NCBI GenBank assembly: GCA_002346225.1
Contig: DDYY01000058.1
Coordinates: 1-42,690, forward strand
Direction of reading: 5' to 3'
DNA length: 42,690 nucleotides
Origin: Bacteroidetes bacterium UBA3022
Lineage (GTDB): Bacteria > Bacteroidota > Bacteroidia > Chitinophagales > BACL12
In this document: positions 1-6,800 of the stretch, piece by piece
Layout of the letters: every line of letters starts with the position of its first letter
How positions within the stretch are numbered: position 1 is the stretch's first letter
Made by a program: the position numbers and the translations under genes
The notes under the pieces: generated by a model
Databases searched by the model: none
Told to the model about the DNA's origin: nothing
The model's input: the letters and a program-made list of their open reading frames with translations, nothing else

Positions 1-12
1 CGTGCAGGTTAT

Positions 13-762
13 ATGATCGGCGGCATGTTGTTCATGCTGGGCCTGGTGGTGCTTCCTATCGGATTGCTGGGATTTCTCTCCACCGGAATTACCTATATCG
101 GCATTGTATTGCTGGCCCTGGCTGTCAGCGGCGGACTCTTACTCTATAGCGGTGTGCAGCAATTCAAGGCGGCACGTAGAAAATCGAAGGATGCCCAAAG
201 CCTTTATGCAGCTGCCGGGGGTGCGGGAGCCTCTGCCAGCGACAGACAACAATACGGAGAAAGCGTGCTGGCAGAATGGACCTGCGATACCGCAACATGG
301 CAGGAGTTCAGCAAAAACGAAATCCAGTACCGCAACAGCGACAACCTGTACTACTTCGCAGCATTTACAGGCCTGGGTACCATTGCCTTACTCATCTTCA
401 GAGCTGCCAATCTTTTCATAGCTGTTGCTATAAGTACCATCATGGGCGGCATCGTCGTTCTCCTGCGCCGCACGCTGAGCTTGAAAAAATTGCGCGTGGC
501 ACAACCCGGCCAGGAGCGGAAGGTGGTCATCGCCAAAGGCTTTGTGATGCTGAACGGACATCTATTCGATTTATATGCAGAAAATCGCAATACCCGAAAA
601 GTGCAATTCCTGAAAGATGTATCTCCTGCTATTTTAGAATTTACCATAGAATGGAAAACGCGCAATGGTATAACCTTCGACGAACTGCGTGTTCCCGTGC
701 CACCTGAACAGTACGAAAGTGTTGAAAACCTGTTAATTCATTTTAATAATAACACTATATGA
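13..762 (+). CDS. Membrane protein of unknown function, possibly 5'-truncated
   Basis: I do not recognise this family. The protein has two hydrophobic segments at about residues 1-45 and a second pair at about 112-150, separated by a polar, Ala/Gly-rich linker. The last 100 residues are soluble and beta-rich in appearance, so it is probably an inner-membrane protein with a cytoplasmic C-terminal domain. The frame stays open to the window edge (codons for R-A-G-Y precede the ATG at 13), and the first hydrophobic segment starts at once. The true start may therefore lie outside the window. Its stop overlaps the next start as ATGA (759-762), so the two genes are translationally coupled. It heads the run that ends with hisS. 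The reading frame is secure, the start and function are not. Confidence 0.7.
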   Translation: MIGGMLFMLGLVVLPIGLLGFLSTGITYIGIVLLALAVSGGLLLYSGVQQFKAARRKSKDAQSLYAAAGGAGASASDRQQYGESVLAEWTCDTATWQEFSKNEIQYRNSDNLYYFAAFTGLGTIALLIFRAANLFIAVAISTIMGGIVVLLRRTLSLKKLRVAQPGQERKVVIAKGFVMLNGHLFDLYAENRNTRKVQFLKDVSPAILEFTIEWKTRNGITFDELRVPVPPEQYESVENLLIHFNNNTI

Positions 763-1553
763 AAACCTACATCACTACCCTCCTTATGCTGGTCATCTCC
801 ATCACTACCAGCGCGCAATTCATGCCCAACGAGGCAGCGTACAACCCCGCCTATGAAAAGGTTATTCAAAAAAATAAAGTAGAGGCCGTTTACCTTGTAT
901 TAAGTGGCTCCAGCGAGGAAGAGTTTAACCGCAATGATACCATCAAAACAGTGGTGTACAATGAAAAGGGAAAGCCCACTTACCTGGTAGAACCTGCCAT
1001 CGACGAGTGGGATGCCACCTATGTCGATTCATTTATCTACAATGACAAAGGTCTGCTGGAATCGGTGGTCCTCAACGGTTACGATATGTTTGATATCACC
1101 CACCAGTACGTCTATGATAAGAAAGGTAATATCATTTCTTCGCAGATAGACGGTGCTGAAGCCCGCCAGTACACCTATACCACCAGCAAGAATAAGATTA
1201 CCGAGATAGTAGGCAAGCTCGCCTATATGGAAGTAGACGATGAAGGGGAATATACAGGCAAAGTCACCTGGTCAGATGTGGAACGCAATGTCTATGAATA
1301 CGATGCTGCCGGAAGATTATCGGTCAACACCTACTATTACTTTGACGAAATATACTCCCGCGCTGTTTACGCCTACGATGCTGAAAACCGGCTGGTGGAA
1401 GAGAAGACAAGCCTTGGGCCGGATGATGACGAAGATACTTTTTACTTCGTATCGCAATACAGATACGGCGACGATGGCCTGCTGGAAAGCCTGACCGAAA
1501 CCAATTCCAACGGGGTATCGTATACCTATACATACGTATATAAGAAAAAATAA
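759..1553 (+). CDS. Secreted protein with YD/RHS-like repeats
   Basis: The protein is 264 residues long. It begins with a signal peptide (lysine at residue 2, a hydrophobic core, a likely cut after the TSAQ at about residue 20), so it is exported. The mature part contains at least five spaced units of the form Y-x-Y-D/N-x-x-G-x-L, for example YEYDAAGRL, YAYDAENRL and YRYGDDGLL. These resemble the tyrosine-aspartate repeats of RHS-type beta-strand proteins, but the protein lacks the long array and toxin tip of true Rhs proteins. A small extracellular or periplasmic beta-structured protein is the simplest reading. It overlaps the upstream membrane protein gene by 4 bp and ends 3 bp before the phosphatase gene, so all are probably cotranscribed. 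The function is unknown. Confidence 0.75.
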   Translation: MKTYITTLLMLVISITTSAQFMPNEAAYNPAYEKVIQKNKVEAVYLVLSGSSEEEFNRNDTIKTVVYNEKGKPTYLVEPAIDEWDATYVDSFIYNDKGLLESVVLNGYDMFDITHQYVYDKKGNIISSQIDGAEARQYTYTTSKNKITEIVGKLAYMEVDDEGEYTGKVTWSDVERNVYEYDAAGRLSVNTYYYFDEIYSRAVYAYDAENRLVEEKTSLGPDDDEDTFYFVSQYRYGDDGLLESLTETNSNGVSYTYTYVYKKK

Positions 1554-1556
1554 TCG

Positions 1557-2018
1557 ATGAAAATACTCATGGTATGCCTGGGCAATATTTGCCGTTCTCC
1601 CATGGCGGAAGGCATCATGCGACATAAAATTGAACAACACCGGCTCGACTGGGAGGTAGCATCCTGTGGCACCGGCAGCTGGCATGTGGGCAGTCCGCCG
1701 CATGAAGACGGACAGCGGGCTATGAAAAGAAGAGGTCTTGATATCAGCCGACAAAGAGCACAGCAGTTTCACGGTCATTTCCTCGAAAGCTACGACCTCA
1801 TTTTTGCCATGGACAGCAGCAATTACAACGATGTACTCCGGCAGGCACAGAGCAACGAAGAGCGCGCCAAAGTAACCATGATTATGAATATGGCGGAGCC
1901 GGGAACCAACCAGAGTGTTCCCGATCCGTATTATAATGACGACCTTTACGACCAGGTATTCGACATGCTCGACAGAGCCTGCGATGCCATTATTGAACAA
2001 TACGCGAAAAGAAGCTGA
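1557..2018 (+). CDS. Low-molecular-weight protein-tyrosine phosphatase
   Basis: This 153-residue cytosolic enzyme should remove phosphate from phosphotyrosine in proteins or small phosphate esters. The N-terminal P-loop CLGNICRS (Cys7 nucleophile, Arg13) matches the family pattern C-x5-R-S. The general acid is Asp123 in the DPYY motif. Both catalytic features and the length are normal for the class. In many bacteria this family is paired with tyrosine kinases controlling capsule export, but no such kinase is in this window. Its neighbours are an exported repeat protein 3 bp upstream and hisS 5 bp downstream. The association with hisS is probably operon packing rather than shared function. Confidence 0.93.
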   Translation: MKILMVCLGNICRSPMAEGIMRHKIEQHRLDWEVASCGTGSWHVGSPPHEDGQRAMKRRGLDISRQRAQQFHGHFLESYDLIFAMDSSNYNDVLRQAQSNEERAKVTMIMNMAEPGTNQSVPDPYYNDDLYDQVFDMLDRACDAIIEQYAKRS

Positions 2019-2023
2019 ACACT

Positions 2024-3394
2024 ATGGCCGGCAAACCATCTATACCATCGGGCACCCGCGACTTCGGTCCGGAAGAAGTAGCCAAGCGACAATATATCAT
2101 CGATACCATCAAACAGGTCTACCACCGCTACGGATTCCAGCCACTGGAAACACCGGTTATGGAAAACCTCAGCACCTTGCTGGGCAAGTACGGCGATGAA
2201 GGCGATAAGCTGGTGTACCGCATCCTCAACTCCGGCGATTTTTTAAAGAAAGCAACGGATACCGATTTACAGGAACGCAACATTGCACAACTCGCGGGCG
2301 TCGTTAGCGAAAAAGGACTGCGCTATGATCTTACCGTGCCCTTTGCCCGCTATGTGGTCATGCACCAGCATGAATTGAGCTTCCCCTTCCGCCGCTACCA
2401 GATACAGCCTGTATGGCGCGCCGACAGACCCCAAAAAGGACGCTACCGTGAATTCTATCAGTGCGATGCCGACGTTATTGGCAGCAACAGCCTGCTGCTG
2501 GATGCCGAGCTCATCCTTATGATACGCGATGTGTTCGAACAGCTGCGCATGAACGTGACGCTGCGCATCAACAACCGGAAAATCCTCGACGGACTGGCGC
2601 ATTATGCAGATTGCCGAGAGCAATTCAATGAGCTGGTCACCACCCTCGATAAAGCCGATAAAATAGGTATGGAGGGCGTGCAAAAAGAACTGACTACCAT
2701 TGGTCTCAACGAAGAACAAATTAATAAAATAACTGACTACCTCGGCTTCCGTGGCGATAACAAACAGAAACTGCATTACCTCGAAAATATATTACAAAAC
2801 GATATAGGTCGTCAGGGCCTCGAAGAGCTTTGGGAGCTGAAAGACCGTGTAGCGGAATACTGGAGTAATCACGTAGAGGTGGAAATAGACTTATCGCTCG
2901 CTCGCGGACTGAGTTACTACACCGGTACCATTTACGAAGCTGTCTCCCGCGATGTGCAGATGGGCAGCATACTAGGTGGCGGGCGCTACGATAACCTTAC
3001 CGGCATCTTTGGCTTGCCCAACATGAGCGGTGTAGGCATCAGCTTCGGCCTCGACCGTATCTACGATATCCTCAACGAACTGAACCTTTACCCTGCTACT
3101 ATACTGCGCAGCTCAGATGTGCTTTTCATTCCCTTCGACCTCACCTGCGAAAAAGCTGCGCTGCACTACGCCGATGAATTCCGTCACAATGGTTTGCGGG
3201 TAGAGGTCTATCCGGACGTCGATACCAAGCTCGGTAAAAAATTCAAATACGCCGATGGCAAGGGCATACACTTCGCCATCATGATTGGTGAAGAGGAGTT
3301 CAAAGGAGGCTACCTCACACTTAAAAATCTACAAACCGGCGAACAGATGAAAACAAGTCAAAAAGAAGCCATCGATAGAATTAAATCATCTTAA
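2024..3394 (+). CDS. hisS: Histidine--tRNA ligase
   Basis: The enzyme is a class II aminoacyl-tRNA synthetase of 456 residues that charges tRNA-His with histidine in the cytosol. The N-terminal motif GTRDFGPEE is the usual HisRS start. Class II motif 2 is seen around GRYREFYQCDAD. The histidine-specific signature LARGLSYYTGTIYEA is intact, and motif 3 is GVGISFGLDR. The C-terminal about 90 residues form the anticodon-binding domain (from the DVLFIPFD strand onward). Length and order of motifs are normal. The gene follows the phosphatase by 5 bp and is the last gene before the 638-bp non-coding region. I see no strong terminator directly after the stop, only short weak hairpins such as a GGGCT/AGCCC pair near 3440-3460. 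Confidence 0.97.
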   Translation: MAGKPSIPSGTRDFGPEEVAKRQYIIDTIKQVYHRYGFQPLETPVMENLSTLLGKYGDEGDKLVYRILNSGDFLKKATDTDLQERNIAQLAGVVSEKGLRYDLTVPFARYVVMHQHELSFPFRRYQIQPVWRADRPQKGRYREFYQCDADVIGSNSLLLDAELILMIRDVFEQLRMNVTLRINNRKILDGLAHYADCREQFNELVTTLDKADKIGMEGVQKELTTIGLNEEQINKITDYLGFRGDNKQKLHYLENILQNDIGRQGLEELWELKDRVAEYWSNHVEVEIDLSLARGLSYYTGTIYEAVSRDVQMGSILGGGRYDNLTGIFGLPNMSGVGISFGLDRIYDILNELNLYPATILRSSDVLFIPFDLTCEKAALHYADEFRHNGLRVEVYPDVDTKLGKKFKYADGKGIHFAIMIGEEEFKGGYLTLKNLQTGEQMKTSQKEAIDRIKSS

Positions 3395-3578
3395 TTGTTC
3401 AGGAGCAATACACTTCCTGCCAGCCATGCACTATGGTCGGGCTTTACGCTATAGCCCTTCGCTGAGTTTACTTGCTAATTAATTGAATTATATTCTATAC
3501 GTAGCTCCGGGGCTGCCGCTGCAATCCCGGCTGGGAAGGCAAGGTGGCTGCTTCGTTGTTGCGGTATTTTTTGGTTGC

Positions 3579-3604
3579 AGGTGGTAAGTTGTAAGTTATA
3601 GGTT
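3579..3604 (+). repeat. Left arm of heptamer inverted repeat
   Basis: The 26 bases here match the reverse complement of 3995-4020 at 24 positions. The tract reads as tandem heptamers GTAAGTT, GTAAGTT, ATAGGTT. Together with the right arm it could fold into a long cruciform or RNA hairpin enclosing about 390 bases. Confidence 0.75.
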
Positions 3605-3620
3605 AAGTGTCTTTGGCTAA

Positions 3621-3657
3621 CCCCGATAGCCATTGGGACTACAAGCCAAATGCTAAA
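3621..3657 (+). repeat. 37-bp direct repeat, copy 1
   Basis: This segment begins CCCCGATAGCCATTGGGA and continues to the bases ATGCTAAA. It matches 3756-3792 at 35 of 37 positions, 135 bp downstream. Its first 17 bases are a damaged version of the perfect palindrome at 3826-3843, which suggests that all three derive from one mobile palindromic element. Confidence 0.85.
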
Positions 3658-3675
3658 AGCCAACTGCTAAGCCGT

Positions 3676-3693
3676 GTCAACGTCAAAGTGAAA
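3676..3693 (+). repeat. GTCAAN hexamer tract, copy 1
   Basis: Three tandem hexamers GTCAAC, GTCAAA, GTGAAA follow direct-repeat copy 1. The equivalent place after copy 2 holds five hexamers, so the tract differs in copy number between the two units. Confidence 0.6.
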
Positions 3694-3755
3694 TGTGAGA
3701 AGTGAGTTAGTGGTAGGTTATGGGTTGTAGGTTATAGGTAAAGTGTATGGGTCAA

Positions 3756-3792
3756 TCCCGATAACCATTGGGACTACAAGCCAAATGCTAAA
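3756..3792 (+). repeat. 37-bp direct repeat, copy 2
   Basis: This is the second copy of the unit at 3621-3657, with two substitutions. It is preceded by a heptamer tract (3706-3740) and followed by the GTCAAN tract, in the same order as copy 1. The whole block of about 120-135 bp is therefore duplicated. Confidence 0.85.
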
Positions 3793-3796
3793 CCGC

Positions 3797-3826
3797 GTCA
3801 AGGTCAAGGTCAATGTCAATGTCAAC
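3797..3826 (+). repeat. GTCAAN hexamer tandem repeat, five units
   Basis: Five consecutive hexamers read GTCAAG, GTCAAG, GTCAAT, GTCAAT, GTCAAC. The last base overlaps the start of the 18-bp palindrome. The tract is non-coding and of the kind that arises by slippage. Confidence 0.8.
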
Positions 3827-3843
3827 CCCGATAGCTATCGGGG
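3826..3843. repeat. Perfect 18-bp palindrome
   Basis: The sequence CCCCGATAGCTATCGGGG equals its own reverse complement over all 18 bases. Two decayed relatives lie at 3621-3637 and 3756-3772. It has no T-run after it, so a simple intrinsic terminator is unlikely. A REP-like dispersed element is a better guess. Confidence 0.85.
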
Positions 3844-3962
3844 CATCCCTTATCGGTAACACCGGCAGAACAGGAGCTTTTAGGTTCTTGGTTGTATATT
3901 AAAAGTTGTAGGCAAGCCTCCAAACACTAAATATTAATCCCAATAATCATCGGATCTAGCAG

Positions 3963-4027
3963 CCACCACCTAAAACCTATAACTTATGACCTAGAACCTA
4001 TAACTTAAAACCTACCACCTACAACCC
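3963..4027 (-). repeat. Inverted heptamer tract (right arm)
   Basis: Read on the minus strand, this is a run of about nine degenerate heptamers with consensus NTAGGTT (for example GTAGGTG, GTAGGTT, ATAGGTT, CTAGGTC, ATAAGTT). It is the inverted counterpart of the three + strand tracts. The segment 3995-4020 pairs with 3579-3604 at 24 of 26 positions, and 4017-4028 pairs perfectly with 3721-3732. Confidence 0.75.
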
Positions 4028-4032
4028 ACCGT

Positions 4033-5550
4033 CTAAAACTGAAAATAAATAAACGGCTGCATACCGGCTGTTACACTCTGGTAAATGATGAATACCATCA
4101 CTATGGTGAGGATGGCCTGCACCCACAGCGGACTGTCTACAAAGCGCTGCTGCCACTTGTCTTTGAAACTACCGGGCAACCAATGGGTCACAAAACCCAG
4201 CAGCATCACCAGCAATACCAGGCGGAAACCCCAGATAAATTCAGCCCAGATAGACAGACCAAGATTACCGGTTACAGCAGCAAAAAAGCCTTCCACACCT
4301 GCGGTATCCGGCGCCCGAAACCAAATCCGTGTGAAGGTGATGAATGTGAAAGTAAAAGCGATGCGCCCTGCTGTACCGATAGCACTATCCCAGCGTTTCC
4401 AGGGTCGGATGTCTTTCCAGAATTTATATACCAATAAGCCCACCCCGTTCAGCCCGCCCCAGATGATGAAGTTCCAGCTGGCTCCATGCCATAAACCTCC
4501 CAGCAGCATGGTGATCATCAGATTGACATTGGTGCGCAACTTTGTGCCTTTGTTGCCTCCCAGGGGAATATACAGGTAGTCGCGCAAAAAGGTGGACAGG
4601 GAGATATGCCAGCGACGCCAGAAATCACCTACATTCTGGGCCTTGTAGGGAGAATTAAAATTTCGGTTCAGACTGAATCCCATCAGCAGGGATAAGCCTA
4701 TGGCAATATCGGTGTAGCCGGAGAAGTCGACATACACCTGCAGAGAATATGCGAATAAAGCAAATATATTCTCCAGCCCGGTATAGCTTTCCGGGTGAGC
4801 GAACACCCTGTCAATGAAGTTTACGGCAATATAATCGCCAATAAATATCTTCTTGAACAAACCCTTCAAAACCAGGAACAAGGCAGTACCAAAAGCTGCT
4901 CTGGTAATGGTGCTGCTTTTATATAATTGCGGGATAAAATCTGCTGCCCGCACAATGGGCCCGGCCACCAGCTGGGGAAAAAAGGAAACGTAAAAAGCGA
5001 AGTCCGTAATCCTGCTGACAGGCTCCAGCTGCTTTCTGTATATATCTACTACATAAGTAAGCACCTGGAAGGTGAAGAAGGAAATACCCACCGGCAACAA
5101 AATGGTATCAGGATCGAAATAGTCAATACGAAATACCGTGTTGGCCAGCGAAGCAAAATGGTTCAGGACCTGCACTTCCTTGCCTGTCCATTGTTGCCAT
5201 ACATCCGCAAAAAAGTAGGCATACTTAAAATATATTAGAAAAAATAATTGCAAAAAAACTGCCAGCGCCAGCCAGGACTTGCGCTTCCATGGAACGCGTG
5301 TCTTGAAAATTCTACCGGCAAGAAAATAACCTGTTGCGATGCTAAACATCAGCAGCAACAGAAAATCTCCACTGGTTTTGTAGTAAAAGAAAAAGCTGAC
5401 TGCCATGAGGTAGGCATTCCGAATGGCCACTTTGCGCTGGGAGACGATGAAGCCGGCAAAGGCCACCAGAAAAAACAGCCAGAAGTCCACCCGCGTGAAA
5501 ATCATCGGGTGCCCCTCTTCAAAGCTGAATATGCCCAGCAGACGTTCCAT
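4033..5550 (-). CDS. AlgI/DltB-like membrane-bound O-acyltransferase (MBOAT)
   Basis: This polytopic inner-membrane enzyme of 505 residues should move an acyl group (usually acetyl) across the membrane onto a glycan or other envelope acceptor. The family landmarks are all present: VAGPIVR at about 195-201, YVDFSGYTDIAIG at about 273-285, the segment WRRWHISLSTFLRDY at 311-325, and GGLWHGASWNF with the expected catalytic His355. The start codon overlaps the stop of the upstream SGNH gene by one base (TGATG, 5548-5552), so translation is coupled. A second Met at residue 16 is an alternative start. With two SGNH proteins upstream it forms a three-gene acylation module. The acceptor cannot be told from sequence. 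Confidence 0.93.
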   Translation of the reverse strand: MERLLGIFSFEEGHPMIFTRVDFWLFFLVAFAGFIVSQRKVAIRNAYLMAVSFFFYYKTSGDFLLLLMFSIATGYFLAGRIFKTRVPWKRKSWLALAVFLQLFFLIYFKYAYFFADVWQQWTGKEVQVLNHFASLANTVFRIDYFDPDTILLPVGISFFTFQVLTYVVDIYRKQLEPVSRITDFAFYVSFFPQLVAGPIVRAADFIPQLYKSSTITRAAFGTALFLVLKGLFKKIFIGDYIAVNFIDRVFAHPESYTGLENIFALFAYSLQVYVDFSGYTDIAIGLSLLMGFSLNRNFNSPYKAQNVGDFWRRWHISLSTFLRDYLYIPLGGNKGTKLRTNVNLMITMLLGGLWHGASWNFIIWGGLNGVGLLVYKFWKDIRPWKRWDSAIGTAGRIAFTFTFITFTRIWFRAPDTAGVEGFFAAVTGNLGLSIWAEFIWGFRLVLLVMLLGFVTHWLPGSFKDKWQQRFVDSPLWVQAILTIVMVFIIYQSVTAGMQPFIYFQF

Positions 5551-6800
5551 CAGCGACCGGACGATTCATCGATGTAACCATGTTGTACCAGCCAGTTGTC
5601 GTAATCGGCCATCATGGCATCGAACATAAACGCACCTTTCATTTCATAGCCCTCACGGGTGAAATGCACCAGGTCTGTTTTCATCAGACCGGCATTGCGC
5701 CATTTCTTGGCTGAGTAGGCACCTCCCATAATGCTGTACAAATCCCAGACGCCGGCATGGTATTCTGCTGCCAACTCATAGATGGCAGCGCGCGCCGCCA
5801 CCAGATTCTTATTGTGGTATTTTCTTCTGATATAACTGTCGTTGGGTACGGTGAGCAACAACGCACATTGTGGATTCACTTCCAGTACTTTTCTGATAAA
5901 CTCACCGTAGCGCCTCTTATAAGCTTCCGCATCGAAGTCTGGGTCTGAGGTGTCATTGGTGCCTATGGAAATCACTACCAGATCGGGATGCAGGTAAGGC
6001 AATTGCTCGGAAAACCGCGCGCATCGCTCGAAAGATTTAAACGAACTTCCGTTCACACCCAATGCGTGGTAGGTAATTCCCGCCTGGTTATTCTCAGCAA
6101 TACATCCAAAAAATGATAATACAGCAGTATCGTTCATCCTTTCAAATGGCAGTACTATGGTGTCTATGGTTGCATCGAAATACAACAACCAGTATCCCTC
6201 TGCTGTAGTATCTGTTTTTACCAGATGCGGAATTCGGTTTACCTGCAATACATACGTAGAATCAGTGGCATCGGTCATCACCAGCAGTCTGTTGATGCTG
6301 ACCGGGTTCAGCGTATCGCGAAAGGTGATGGTAATTTGAGGTTGCAGGTCGTTGGTGGTGGCTGTAACACCTACCACACCCCAGTCTGCCTGATGGCTGC
6401 TCACGCTGCTGCGGTGTCCATCCCACTCTCCGGAATAATCAACCTTATAATTGTAAGGGTTGTTGGTATGCGCTGCACTGTAGGGAAAAAGAAACCCCCT
6501 CGCCCCCGGTACATCGGAATCGATATGCTGGAAGGCGGCACGCAAAACGTGGGTGTAAATATCTGCCTGAATATGCGAGCCACCGAAATGCACAATATGG
6601 AGCTGTTCGTCTTTGTACAACATCATGTTGTGAAAGGCCTCCCAGAAACTGCTCAGCGCCGAAAGCGAATCAGGTGCATCTATGCGGTTCAGGTCGGTTC
6701 GAATAAAGGGGTATTTATCGGCTGTATCCTGCGCCAATACCACCGGACTGTCACTGACCATTAAAAAACAAAATATTATATATATTATTCTAATCTTCAT
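5550..6800 (-). CDS. Exported SGNH-hydrolase-like protein, partner of MBOAT
   Basis: A 416-residue exported protein with a signal peptide (hydrophobic residues 4-22, probable cut near VLAQ). SGNH blocks are visible: block I HFGGSHIQAD with Ser75, block II GVNGSSF near 249-255, block III SIGTNDTS with Gly280 and Asn282, and block V DLVHF with Asp376 and His379. In block I the usual Asp before the nucleophile Ser is Gly, while Ser, Asn, Asp and His are kept, so activity is plausible. In AlgI systems such proteins (AlgX, AlgJ) take the acyl group from the MBOAT and place it on the polymer in the periplasm. It overlaps the upstream SGNH gene by 11 bp and the MBOAT gene by 1 bp. Confidence 0.85.
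   Translation of the reverse strand: MKIRIIYIIFCFLMVSDSPVVLAQDTADKYPFIRTDLNRIDAPDSLSALSSFWEAFHNMMLYKDEQLHIVHFGGSHIQADIYTHVLRAAFQHIDSDVPGARGFLFPYSAAHTNNPYNYKVDYSGEWDGHRSSVSSHQADWGVVGVTATTNDLQPQITITFRDTLNPVSINRLLVMTDATDSTYVLQVNRIPHLVKTDTTAEGYWLLYFDATIDTIVLPFERMNDTAVLSFFGCIAENNQAGITYHALGVNGSSFKSFERCARFSEQLPYLHPDLVVISIGTNDTSDPDFDAEAYKRRYGEFIRKVLEVNPQCALLLTVPNDSYIRRKYHNKNLVAARAAIYELAAEYHAGVWDLYSIMGGAYSAKKWRNAGLMKTDLVHFTREGYEMKGAFMFDAMMADYDNWLVQHGYIDESSGR

Larger units (their letters stand above)
3395..4032. other. Long non-coding region made of short repeats
   Basis: This is the only stretch over 300 bases without a gene. It holds four degenerate heptamer tracts (three reading NTAGGTT on the + strand near 3579-3607, 3706-3740 and 3879-3912, and one in inverted orientation at 3963-4027). 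It also has a duplicated unit (copies near 3579-3693 and 3706-3826), two tandem runs of the hexamer GTCAAN, and one perfect 18-bp palindrome. No open frame in it has a recognisable protein. It separates the end of hisS from the end of the AlgI-like gene, so it lies between two converging transcripts and is an unlikely place for a promoter. Confidence 0.85.

Noticed and set aside
759..1553. Rhs/contact-dependent toxin
   Set aside because: It is too short, with no core-tip boundary, and no immunity gene follows.
1317..2000. 227-residue minus-strand open frame
   Set aside because: It lies opposite the YD-repeat and phosphatase genes, which have clear motifs.
3475..3663. 62-residue open frame on the minus strand in the repeat region
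   Set aside because: It is made of the heptamer and palindrome repeats, has no conserved motif and spans the duplicated unit only once.
3579..4028. CRISPR array
   Set aside because: The repeats are 6-7 bases or a two-copy 37-mer with no regular 30-40 base spacers, and no cas gene is present.
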